Assembly: GCA_963924555.1 (NCBI GenBank)
Contig: OZ004585.1
Location: 3,795,488 to 3,859,487, forward strand
Origin: Crambe crambe
Lineage: Eukaryota > Porifera > Demospongiae > Poecilosclerida > Crambeidae
Direction of reading: 5' to 3'
Length of the DNA stretch: 64,000 bases
Numbering within the stretch: the stretch's first letter is position 1; every line of letters starts with the position of its first letter. The notes below the pieces were generated by a model. That model was given only the letters and a program-made list of their open reading frames with translations, was not told where the DNA came from and did no database searches. Made by a program: the position numbers and the translations under genes. Below are positions 35,191 through 46,333 of the stretch, one piece after another.

Positions 35191-35660
35191 AGATTGTGTC
35201 CTCTAGAAATTGCAAGTTTGGAGTCCCAGTGTCCTGTAGCTATGTCCCTGAGATTCAGAATAAGATGCCAAAACAAGCACACTTTATGGAGTCTTCCTAT
35301 GTACATCAATGAGACTTGCGGCTATCCCTAGAAATTGCAAGTTTGGAGTCCCAGTGTCCTATATCAGGGGTGTATCCACAGAATTTTGAGTGGTCCGGTG
35401 TGAAAATATTTGGATGGACATGCCCACTTTACCCTTTATCAACCATGTCCACTTTTATAAACAGTTTTGATAAAGCTATGCTAGCTAGTGTGAATTTTGC
35501 GTGCTTGGGGATAAAATAAGATTGAAGTGGTCCAGTGAAAACCAGACCAACCAAAGTGGTGGATACACCCCTGTACCTTGGAATGAGATGCCAAAACAAG
35601 CACACTTAATGGAGTCTTCCTATTCATTCAATATGAGCACCTTCTGTATCGGCTATTCTG
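35190..35660. repeat. Local duplication interrupted by a small element
   Basis: The block gaaattgcaagtttggagtcccagtgtcct...atgccaaaacaagcacact..atggagtcttcctat occurs at 35207-35305 and again at 35330-35630. The second copy is split by the insert at 35365-35573. Confidence 0.85.
35365..35573. mobile_element. 209-bp MITE with CAGGGGTGTATCCAC ends
   Basis: It starts caggggtgtatccac and ends with the exact reverse complement (35559-35573). It is absent from the neighbouring duplicate, which provides the empty site. There is no coding capacity. The target duplication is unclear (at most the bases ta). Confidence 0.85.
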
Positions 35661-36245
35661 GGATCAGACTTGGGCTAGGGCAAGGGCTATATGAGAGCGA
35701 GTGGGGCTATTCTGTGTGTTTTTTCTTTTTCTCTCCAAAATAAACCCATAGCTGATAGTGAACTACAAGATATGACAGTCAGAATGAATAGAAGGTGAGA
35801 GAGGAAGGAAGCTCACCCGCGCACCAACCCCCTTACAAAAATTACGTGTATGCAGGACATTTAGAAATGGTAATAAGTATGTACCAGCATTAACTTTACA
35901 TGATCACGAGAAAATTATGTCCACAACTTTAGTTGACTTGTATATAATGCTAGTAGCTAGTTTGCAGCTCATCCTCAGGAAAGTGACCTGAAATGGGAGA
36001 AGTCAACATGTCATTATTCAAATTGGTCAGTACTTTGCAAGGGTGTAGATAAGTTTTTTCAACTGGGGGGGCTAAATATGCATGCATGAATGTATATTAT
36101 GTGTGAAATGCAGCACTGCATTATCTAGAGGGGTCCAGTGGCATGCTCCCCCGGGAAAATTTTGAATCTCAGGTGTTCTGAGATTGCTTCTTGTGTGATA
36201 TGAGGTGATTATATCACTATTAATTTACTATATAACAGTACATAG

Positions 36246-37464
36246 CAGGGACTGATCCAGGTAGGGGCCTAAGGGACCTGGGCCCCCCCCCCCCCTTTTC
36301 CATTACCATTAGCCACAGTATACTCACTGCATGGTTCAATGTAGCTGTAGATATATTTATTGTGGTTTAAATGAAAGGTAAATTAAAGACATACTTTGAG
36401 CCAGGGAAAGACTACATGTAGCTAGACAAGAACAGAAGTATGAGCCAAAAATTTTCCATGTGCACAGGGCCGGAGCTAGCTATTTTATTGTGGTATGGCT
36501 TGTGACCACATACTGTGCAAAGTGCATCATCTTGGCCCAGAAAAAAAATTAGATTTTAGGGTGTCTCAGATTCAGTCTGGTGCAATATGGAGCATCAAAT
36601 TTGTCAAAAATGATCTTAGTCTACCTTCTCTACTACCAACAAATTAATTTGCAACTGAACTTGGATAAACTATCGGTTTCATCTGTGTGAATGTGCAGCA
36701 CCATTAGGTTATTCAAAGCATCTCAGGTAAGGACACTTGAGAATGCTAGTCTCTGAGTGATACAACTTTATTATATAATCATGAGCTTTTAAAAAGGGGT
36801 GAACAATAAATAGTGCCAAAATTTAGAAATCACATTGTGCACCCATGGTTTGCCATGCTTTCTTAAATCAGCTAGGCTATAGAATTACAACTTCATTGTG
36901 GGTGGATGAATACCACATAACTTGCAATTAATGAAGTGTGAAATTGAAATTGCTGCAAGTTATGTGGTATTCATCCACCCACTAATTAGAGTAATGGAGT
37001 ATGAAATTGCTGCAAGTTATGTGGTATTCATCCACCCACTAATTAGAGTAATGGAGTATGAAATTGCTGCAAGTTATGTGGTATTCATCCACCCACTAAT
37101 TAATTAATGAAATACATTGGAACGGGATGTGGTGTGATCACAAATAATTTACACAATCTCACAGGTGAACACTTGCTAGCAAAACTTGTCTACCGCCCTA
37201 AAGGACTGTTGAACATCAGACCCAGTGATATGCATCAGGTTTTTACAATGTGTTGCTCATTTGAGAGGGACCCATTTCATCCCTAGAGTCTCCACTACAG
37301 TTTTCTGGGTTTTGAAATAATTAATGATGCTTATGTTCATGCACTGAAATCCAACATCTTGATTGAGATACTTCAAAGTTAACCATACATAATCAGGAGC
37401 TGATCCAGGGGCCATGGTGCAAGCACACGGCCCCCTCTTTCCAAAAACTCTGGATCAGCCCCTG
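36246..37464. mobile_element. hAT-like non-autonomous DNA transposon, copy 2
   Basis: It is collinear with 249-1420. The left end cagggactgatccag differs by one base from the right end ctggatcagcccctg (37450-37464). Internal differences include a longer C run near 36283 and extra copies of a 57-base unit. No convincing target duplication flanks this copy. Confidence 0.8.
36922..37099. repeat. 57-bp tandem repeat inside hAT-like copy 2
   Basis: Three copies of a unit beginning atggagtatgaaattgctgc and ending in cacccactaattagagta lie head to tail; the first copy differs slightly. Copy 1 of the element has only one unit (near 965-1010), so the array arose after the two copies separated. The 61-codon frame across it is a by-product of the 57-base (19-codon) period. 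Confidence 0.9.
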
Positions 37465-37781
37465 CACTACATGTACACAAGAACAAAACTGACCATTCCT
37501 TTACAGTTGCAAAATGAGTTCATCATATAGAATACTAAATAATAAGATATACGATTCAAAAAATTCTGGGGGGGCTTTAGCCCCCCAAGCCCCCCCCTTA
37601 CCTACACCCTTGCTTTGGAAGTTGGTTGCCTAGGACTAGGAAATTTGGGCACTTCCCTGCACCAAAACAATACTGAGTACCCAGTGGAGTAGGAAGCTAA
37701 AAAATATTGGGGGGCCAGCCACCTGGACTGTTCATATTAAAAAAACAACCATAATCAAAAGAACAAACAAACAATAATACA

Positions 37782-37812
<31 letters not shown>

Positions 37813-39103
37813 AAATATTGTAGCTATTCACTATAATTATGTGTTAGTTAAAACTTAAACTATCCAAAAAAATTTCCTCCTCCTGTCAATAAATTCCTCA
37901 GCTATTTCTTAGAGAGGAAAGAAAGCTATTTCTTACTAAGTTAGAGAGGAAAGGAATAGAGGATGTCTTTCTCTTGGCCATGTTGACAAATAGACTGTAG
38001 CTACTAACTCACTTAGTTATGATACAATACTACAGCATGATTCTAGTAAAGTGTCAAAAAAAAAAAAAAAAGATATATACAATTTGCATGGAATGTGTAC
38101 ATTCATTGTTGTAGCAAAATTGTTAATTACACACTACAGTGGTTATTTCATTGGGGGCCAGGCTCCCCTTGTAAATTATTGTGGCCCTCCGCCCCCCCCC
38201 CCCCCCCCCCCCACTTCGGACTACAAAAACCAGTGCTAGAGAAAGCTTGTGTTGATGCAAATCAAGGGACTGAAATTATTATGATGCAAGCATTCAAAAT
38301 TTATTGCCAAGAAAAAGTCAGGCTAAATACAATAATAATATGTAAGTGCAAACAAGGATATGGCTATACTTACAAAAGGATTAATTGCCAAAAATCAAGC
38401 TAATAATAACTGGGGCAATGTTCAACATTCAGTTGACAGCGAGCGAGCAAGCAAGTATTCTTTAGTGCTACAACTCTTTAGAAGATTTTTCTGTTTAGTT
38501 TAGACAGTGAGCAAGTGAGCATGATAGGCTCCAGTGCTTTATAGATAAGCCAAGCGCCTACAATTCACTTTGATACATTAATTTTGATAGCCAGTGAGCA
38601 AGCAAATTAGTGCTACAACTCTTTAGTTGCTGTTGAGTTTATATGTAACAAAGTACCAGGCTAGAGCCTCTACAACTACTATGTGCAGCATTTGACAAGC
38701 AAGTGAGTAGCTGATAGGCTCCAGTGCTTGCTGTCAGAGACAAGAGTCATGTAAGTTGTGGTTCCAACCGGGAAGCTCCATACATAGAAAGCTGTAAATA
38801 CTTACCACAAGCACTTAGTTAGATAACAAGCGCCTACAATCTACTTAGATAAGCCTAGCGCCCTATGACAAAAGGCTGCATGTAGAAAACAATCTAGCTT
38901 GATTAATTGGAGCATGCGCATTATGCACGCGCACAGCGCCACTATTTCGGGACACGTACCATAATACGTACGCCTGAGGCATTTTGGAGTGTAGACCTAA
39001 AATTTCAATGAGTCATGACCTGAGAGTCAGCTCGCTCGCTGTAATAATACATAAGTGCACACTAAGGATAGCTACCTTAATAATTATTGCTAATAGCTAC
39101 TTA
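37465..39103. other. Gene-free stretch with homopolymers and tandem duplication
   Basis: It contains C-then-A homopolymers at 37781-37815, poly-A near 38056, a poly-C run near 38190, and an imperfect duplication (gagcaag..tagtgctacaactctttag, gataggctccagtgctt) at about 38440-38590 and 38590-38730. No credible gene was seen. Confidence 0.6.
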
Positions 39104-41592
39104 TCAAAAGGAAATGCAGGACTGATTGATTTTACTAGTGCACATTGCTTTGTGTTTCTTCCAGTGTTTAGACTGATATTCTCTTCCACAATATTTCACC
39201 TTTCCACACTTTTTGCAACTGAATAATTTTTCTGGACATGAGCCACAAAATGCACATGACAGCTGGTGCATTTCATTCATTTCTGTGCCATACCTACAGA
39301 CATCTTTATGCTCAGGCAAGTGGTTCTGCAGACAGTCTTGGCTGCAATACTGTACAGCCTCACATTTCGTACATTTCTTGAGAGTGAATGAAGCCTTTTT
39401 ACAATAAGCACACTTAATCTGTGAAAACTCATTGGATTTTACGCTTAGCTACAGACTCCACACAAACTTTCTTGTGCTCAGGCCAATGCCTCGTTTGGCA
39501 GTCTTGATCACGATATTGAACCTTTTCACATCTTGAACAGTTCTTGAGATTATCTGACAGAAGGCACACTTCAAATCACCAGAAGCATGCTTGCTGGTAT
39601 CACATGATTGAAGTTTCATTGCATCTGTACGAACTTTCTTATGCTCTGGCCAATCTTTAGCCTGACAGTCACGATTACAATACTGAACTTTTTCATAGCG
39701 TGTACACTTTCTCAAGTGCAATGGTGATTTGTTGCAATAAGAGCAAGGAGTTGGCAATTTCCCACTGGTTGTTTGGGACTCAATACACACCTTTTTGTGT
39801 TCAGGCCAGTGCTTTCTTTGACAGTCCTGATGACAATATTGGACTTGTCCACACCCTGTGCACTTCTTCATACAAGGATGTGACTGATGACAAAAGGAAC
39901 ATTCAGGTTTGGCTGACTTTTGGTCATCTTTTGCAGCCTTGACACCTTCACATGTTTTAAGGTGTTCTGGCCAGTGTTTACTCTGCTGCAATACTGGATA
40001 CCCACACATGTGCAATTGGTGTTCTTTCTGAAAGACACCAACCTCTCCTTGCAGAATGTGCATTGATGCTTAGCAACCTGTATGCACTGACTCTTGTGTG
40101 ATTTCCAGTGTTCACTTTGGCATCGTTTACTGCAGTAGTTCATTCGTACACACCTTCCACATTTCTTGGCCGTGAAAGTAAGTTTGTTGCAGCAGGCACA
40201 ACAAACACCTCCTGTTTTAGGTAAAAAGTTTGCAGTTGTCGACCAAAAAGGGTCACCTGATGCATATATCTTTACATCAGGATCACATAGGAGAAGGTAA
40301 AGAACACATCGAGTAAAAGCATGGTTAAGTTGGAATTTCTGAAGGATAACATATTTGCTTGTGCTACCAGCACTGAGCAATGTACTATTTGTTGTGAAAA
40401 GTATGCCAAGACTTTCTTTAAAAATTCCAATCCTGCTTGATTCAGTGGTAGTGAATGTACTTTTGAAGAACGTGAAACACTCTCCCACTTGTTCATAATG
40501 TCTAACCGATCAAAATCATCCACAAAACAAAAGGCTAGATCAATAGCAGGGGTTTTGTGTTGATAGTCAAATAAAATTTCATTAACTACAATGAGGCAAT
40601 GGATATTCTTCTTTGGAAAGGGGATAGTAAAGAAAGAATTGCTCCTTGAACACTCAAAGAAGGTTTGTAAGAATTGCTTGACCATCAAGGCTGAAGAAAG
40701 CTGAGTGGGGTGTAATGTTTTAAGGAGGTGACTCTCCTCTCTCGTCATTTGCATACATGATTGTGAAAGCATCACTCGCATATTCAAACTAGCTGGGACA
40801 ATAGACAAGTGATGGTCTGGACTCACAATAAAACAAGGCCTCTCTTCCTCCAAACTATAACACTGTCGTTGGCAGGATACAGTCAAGAAACCTTTGGATT
40901 TAGAAAACTGTATTTTTAATGAGTCATAATCGATTGGATAACTGAAGCGCAATTGAAAAATCAAGGAATTACAGTACAGCCTGATTTCTCAAGAAGAAAT
41001 TCTGTCTGTGTTCAATCTAGCAGTTGAAAGAGCTTCTAATGTTACTTCGGAAAGGTACATCTCAGTTTCAGATTTATAACCATCACAGATATGTGAAGTG
41101 ACCGTTCCAAAAAGAATTGAGTCAGGCTGAGAGGGCTTTTTGTCCATGGTGTTTGTATATCTTTCAATTCAGCAGAAACAACAGTTGTAAGACAGTTTAG
41201 TAGTTTTGTTCTATGAACCATTGCTATTGTCACCCTGTATGCCAATATTAATGGAACAAAGAATTTCAGCTGAAGAATATCAGTGGAAGAGATAACATTA
41301 AAACAGTCAAATGCATGGACATCTCTGCCTTCTATAGCTTCATTCTGTAGGAAAGTAGAATCCTCAGATGAATGTTGATGAAGAAAAGCCATGAAGAAAG
41401 GAGTCCCCCCAAAAATAACCTTTTTGTTTATCTTGGCACCAAAAAAAATGAAGTGTACTTGCTAATGGTTCCTTTAGACAAACAGGACAGTTTTCTTCAA
41501 ATGAGCATGAATGTCATGGAGTAGGAGTTGTGTTTGAAAGCAATGAAGAAATGGAGTGACCACACATTTTAGTGCAGTGCACAAAGGCTCCC
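39104..41592 (-). pseudogene. DUF4470-MYND gene, copy C, 5'-truncated, with seven MYND fingers
   Basis: It aligns with copy B from about B position 26157 onward; the N-terminal half including the DUF4470-like domain is missing, and homology stops abruptly at 41592. Several frameshifts and stops occur, for example an arginine CGA of copy B reads TGA near 40991. After the region matching copy B, seven MYND fingers follow (about 40200 down to 39140), including well-kept ones such as CSFCHQSHPCMKKCTGCG with QYCHQDCQRKHWPEHKKVC, and C-terminal CAFCGSCPEKLFSCKKCGKV. This confirms that the seven-finger array is ancestral to the copies in this window. Not expected to be functional as a whole. Confidence 0.87.
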
Positions 41593-41679
41593 TGTGACTA
41601 TTGCTAGTCACAGGTTGATCTTCAGAGAACTATGACAAAATGCGTGCCTGGAGTAGTCTGGGCGAGCAGACTTTTATGC

Positions 41680-42140
41680 CTGGAGTGTTGCATGTTCAAA
41701 CGGATACATGGCTGAGCTATTATTGGAAAAGGGAGCTTATTTTGACACGCAAAGTGATTCTCAATCTGGGTGGTCAACATTAATGAATGCAACTAGAAGG
41801 ACATAAAGAATTTTTAGGCCATAATGGACTTACAGGACAAATTTGGAAGGTCTGCATTAATAATTGCAATCCAAAATGAAATGGCAAGTTGGTTGCTTGA
41901 AAAGGGTGCTGCAGTCAACTTAGTGCAGAATGATGGATCATCAGCGAGCAAGTGCAAATGGGAATGTTGAAAATATTTTAAAAATGGTGCTCAGATAGAT
42001 ACGGTGTAGCTACTATTGAAAGATGGTGCTCAACTATATCAGACAGAAATGGGTTCTCTCCTTTGATGTAGGCAAGTTACTACAGATACACTGAAATTTT
42101 TGATGTACTACTGGGCTGTGGCACTAAAATCAACTTGCAT
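41680..42140 (+). pseudogene. Ankyrin-Death gene fragment (middle repeats)
   Basis: The plus strand matches the intact ankyrin gene from the repeat reading ACSNGHIKMAELLLKKGAYV through MNATREGHKE, the block SALILAIQQNRNEMASWLLE, and NGFSPLMSAS..YTE, with frameshifts and deletions. It points away from MYND copy C, so it is again the divergent partner, but here both genes have lost their 5' ends and lie only ~90 bases apart. Confidence 0.8.
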
Positions 42141-42141
42141 G

Positions 42142-42603
42142 CTATCTATTCATGCCTCATTCAACTAGGAATTGGTGGGCATTAGCTACATTGAAACTTT
42201 TCAAGCAATTCATCAAATGATCAAGACACTAATGGAAGTTTCTGAACAACACAAATGCAAGTTCAATAAATTTCTCGAAGAAAAAGGGCAATTTGTGCTC
42301 ACATGCCTTCTAAACAGTCTTTTGAGTTCAAAGCATTTTACATCCTGAGCAGGTTTTCTGGAATACTGCGAGAGTGTTGCCTTGAATATAATATAACTGC
42401 CTGGGGTGCTTATTGTCATTCAACCAGATAAAAAACCTCTAGCATTCCCCATTGATTTTCAAGGTTTTATGTTTCTCGCAAATGGAACTGTGCAAGCTTA
42501 TGTTTCCATCTGTAAAGTCAAGTCATGTGCCCAGATAATCTCTAAATGTGTACCCCTTGAACTACTCCAGTTTGAAGATGGTGAAACATTAGGAGAAAGG
42601 TGT
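42142..42603 (+). pseudogene. TPR-CHAT gene fragment
   Basis: Nucleotide match to the second exon of the intact CHAT gene (51507-52100 region): ACLIQLGIGG, EQHKCKFNKFLEEKGQFVLT, VIQPDKKPLAFPIDF and the segment ending in FEDGETLG. Two internal deletions and frameshifts break it, and both the TPR and catalytic parts are missing. It is joined directly to the ankyrin fragment before it, so the junction is a product of rearrangement. Confidence 0.85.
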
Positions 42604-43688
42604 TATGGAAAGTAACAGCAGGCTGGGCAAGTTAACTACTGTCTGAGAGCAAACAGCGGTGAGCAGAGTGTACAACCTCATGAGCCTTAAATAGCGAATA
42701 ACAGAAGCTACAAAGTCGAGTTAAGACTCTGAGTTGTGAGAAAGCAGAAAGCTGAAGACCAGGCATTTATAATAACAGAAAGTAAGCAAGAAAACCAACA
42801 TGAAAGCCATAAATAGCAAGACCAGAGGGTACAAAGCTCAAGATCATCTAGCAGAGCCTGCAAGAAAGCCTTAATAGCAAGAACAGAAGCTACAAAGTCA
42901 CAAGTAGACTGAGAAAGCTGAAAGATAGCCAAGCTATAGCTATGACCACCATAAAAGCTCACTCACTAAAAAAAAAACAACTCTAGCATTAACAAAAAAA
43001 ACAACAAAAAACAAAAAAACAACAACAAAACAACAACATAATGACAGTGCATGCAAAAAGTAGTCTTCAGTATAACTCCTATAATTATTTATGTAGCTAC
43101 CTACAAAAATAAACCAAATGATAAGTTTTACTACGTGCTGAGGCACCGGTCTTTTAAAAGACTTATTAATAGGTTCATGACTTTGCTGACAGCATGAACA
43201 GACTGACCAAGTCTGATATTGTTGCACAATAGCTTCTCATGCGCATTGCAATTAATTATTCATGAGATTATATTATACAGGCGGGAAAAGTTTGCTTGGC
43301 CTTCACTGATGCGTGCCATAAAAATGCTTGCATTCATACAAGTAAAAGGGTGGTCAGACATAGCTAAGGAAGCCAATCTCCAAAGCTACTAATGCTAAGG
43401 ACTTGAAACTCCACATGACTAAGACACACTATAACACTACCACATATATCAAATATGAAGGAGAAAGGACAACTCTTATCCAAGATACAAATCACTCTCA
43501 AAGTATAAAAAAGTATTTCTCACCAAATACTTGAGTTCAGTGGCTGATTTTTGTTCAGCCATTTCTTATTACTATTCTTTACAAATCTATGTGAGCTCTT
43601 GTTGATTTATTCCTATGGCAACATTACGTGGCTTGCTAAATGAAGTTCTAGAATAGGTATCCATAAATCCAGATGTAAATTTGTTCAC
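42604..43688. other. Gene-free stretch with imperfect repeats
   Basis: 42690-42920 has loosely repeated units containing agaagctacaaagtc and agaaagc; 42968-43040 is an A/AAC-rich run. No credible gene was seen. Confidence 0.55.
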
Positions 43689-43739
43689 CTATTCAGATAA
43701 TAGCTGTGTGCAAATTTTAGGCCCAGTGCTATACTTCAT

Positions 43740-44515
43740 TCCAGAGAAACAATGCATCCGAAATTTGTGCATGGTCTCATAAAAAGGCATTGCTTTCTGA
43801 ATTTCTTCCTCCACAATAGGAGGGACTTCAAAAGAGGAATCTTTAATAGTGTCTTTTCGAATACCTTTATTGAAACCAGAGCTGTATACATTGCATTCCA
43901 GTGCCAATCCTCATAATGAATGAACTCAGACCAATCTTGTACAATTCCAGGTGACCAGGTAAGCATCTGTTTATCATATGGTAGACCTGTTTCCATATAA
44001 TACTGCTGCATTATAGATTCAGGATTTTCCAAGAGATCAGCTGAATCGATAACAGTAATGGGTTTCCCAGTGTTTTGAAATAACAGAAATAACTCATAAA
44101 GTTTAGAATAAGTGTCTCTAACTAAAAAAGTAAAATCATTCTTCATACAAACTTTCCAAAATGATAATATTGCTTCATGAGGATTTCTTATCAAAAAGCT
44201 GTGCTTAAAAGTAGAAAAATTACCTTCTACATATTTGGAATACCGCTCCTTTGGAATAAAAAATGCCATGTTCTTTACAAACACAGCATTGGAGCCTTCG
44301 TACTTTGCAAGTAGCCTTTGATCAACATAGTCATAAGTATACGAGGTGTACTTTATCAGTTCGTCAGTAAGCTTATCAATATCATAAATGTTTTTCAGAG
44401 CCCTCTCTGGCCCGAAATAAAACGCTTCTTGATGTGGTTCATACATCACTTTTACTTTACTGAGCTCACGCACAGATCTTTCAAAAACACTTGATGCAGT
44501 TCTGCCTCCATGTGT
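43740..44515 (-). pseudogene. Sulfotransferase-like gene, broken copy
   Basis: Closely related to the intact gene at 54471-55277 (same strand). Two lesions are clear. About 43 bases are missing at 44494-44497, exactly the part encoding the PAPS-binding loop (RVILWTTPRS in the intact copy). A 2-base insertion near 43888 (tgtataca versus tgtaca) shifts the frame before SSGFNKGIRKDT. The remaining 245-codon frame keeps FLIRNPHEAILSFW, the second PAPS-contact segment. Without the first loop, no sulfotransferase activity is expected. Confidence 0.87.
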
Positions 44516-44601
44516 CCAGCGTGGTCTGGATATATATTCTGATCTAGATGCGGCGTAATCTTCTAGTAATAGAACGGTGGCTTCATTGTTTGGCGGGTGG
44601 T

Positions 44602-45075
44602 GATTTTTTTAATTTGGGAATGGTTTCTGGGGTCAAAGGTCACCAGACCGCGCATGCTCAAAAAACTTAAAAAGAAAATCTCAGATGCCAGATTCCAGCA
44701 ACTTTTGTTTTGAAGTTTTTCAAGCTCAGTATTGACTCTTCGGTACCTCCTTTATCTATTCATAGTCTCAAAATCCTTCTGTTTGCTTGGAACTTGATGG
44801 TGTCAGAATTTTTAGCAACAGGTCAAAGGTCACGACTCTAGCGTGCCAATCAAGTTCCAAGCTTCACCTGCAAACAGAACAGGCTTTTGAGACTATGAAC
44901 AGATAAAGAAGGTGCTGAGCAGTCAATGCTGAGCTTACTAGACTTCAAGACAAAGTTACAGGAATCTGGCATCAGAGATTTTCTAAGTTTTTTGAGCATG
45001 CGCGACTTGGTGACACGTGACCGACCTTTGACCCAAGAAACCATTCCCAAATTAAAAAATCGCAACCCCGGGGTA
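44602..45075. repeat. Foldback element with ~210-bp arms
   Basis: The left arm (44602-44815: tttaatttgggaatggtttc...tcagatgccagattcc...ggaacttgat) is inverted at 44850-45065, with about 80-90% identity by eye. Part of the arm (tgatgccagattcctgtaactttgt) occurs once more near 46252-46276. Confidence 0.8.
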
Positions 45076-46333
45076 CCGCGAGCCATAGATATACTAGACT
45101 ATACCTAGGATTGGAAACAGGTCACGTGCGCCCATAACGACAATCCGTGTAGGCAGCTGTTCGTGCTAAATTGCCCCAAACAAACAGGGGAGGAGAAGTA
45201 GTGTGCCAAATTTCTGCTAAACTATAGCCAATTGGTAAGTTCAAAGAATGCAAAGAGTGGGCTAGTATAGTGCTAAACAAGCATAGTTCTTAAAAAGGCT
45301 GGTTTCTCAAGTGTTAGAGGGTATAATTGCGAGTAACAATGGTAGTTCGACTTTGTGGACCTCTGGAGCTTGGCTATTAAAAGTATAGTCTCTTTTTCCC
45401 CACTAATCTGTTAGGTAGTGATCATTTATATGTACATATGTACTTTTTAGAGGTGCCTGTAAAATAATCATGTCGATGTTACTGTTTCTTCAGATTACCC
45501 ATGGCTGGCTGTCAAGAAAAGCTATAGTAAAGAAGGATACTATAATGTAGCAACTAATACTGTCACTTTACACATATTTCCTTTCATATTATAATTAAAA
45601 AAAAAAAGATAATAACAAGTACTGATAGTGCACTGCTGAACATCCAATTCATCGAGAGATTTGTTGTGATATACTTGTTTTGAGGGATCAAGATGAAGAG
45701 TAAAGCTGCCCCAGTGTATCCTTTCCTGCCCCTGATACAAGAAGGTATCTCATCTCCTCATATAAGAACAACAACATAGTGAAATGGCTTCTTAAACCAT
45801 CAATGGCAAATGGCATGCCATCTCCAGCCCTGCACAAAATTAAAACTACTTGAGTACATATGGTCAACTAGTATCTTTCATTTTATACCAAAAGTAAGGC
45901 AGCTAGACTTCTATTTTAGTAGTAGGAGTGCCACAAAACTTTTCAGTCACCTGTTTCCACGTTTTTCTTCCATAGCAACAGTAAATAGACTAAACTGACA
46001 TGATAAACTACTACAGCTATAGGTCATTGAGCCTTTTCACTTATAATCATAATTATTGCTGCGCTAAATACCTTGCCTTCCATCCTCTTTCTTATTTTGT
46101 GTAAGATTTCTCTGTTCGCCAGGTACCTACACGGATGGTCTATAAATTCTACGCGCGCATGCCCTGTTTCCAATCCTGTGTACGTAGTCTAGTATATCTA
46201 TGCGCGAGCCAACCGTATTTTTAACGCGCGAAAAGGGGCGATAATATACTCTGATGCCAGATTCCTGTAACTTTGTTATAACACTTGGCCAAAAAAAAAA
46301 AAAAAGTTACATGAACTTATGTGGATGAAATCC
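45076..46333. other. Spacer with an inverted repeat pair
   Basis: 45080-45150 (cgagccatagatatactagac...ggattggaaacagg) is inverted at about 46145-46210. The interval between the arms holds no recognisable gene. Together with the foldback at 44602, the whole region may be one composite element next to the CHAT gene's 3' end. Confidence 0.6.

Noticed and set aside
36922..37107. Open frame encoding three copies of a 19-residue peptide
   Set aside because: The frame results from a 57-base tandem repeat inside a non-coding transposon; the same sequence in the other copy has no such frame.
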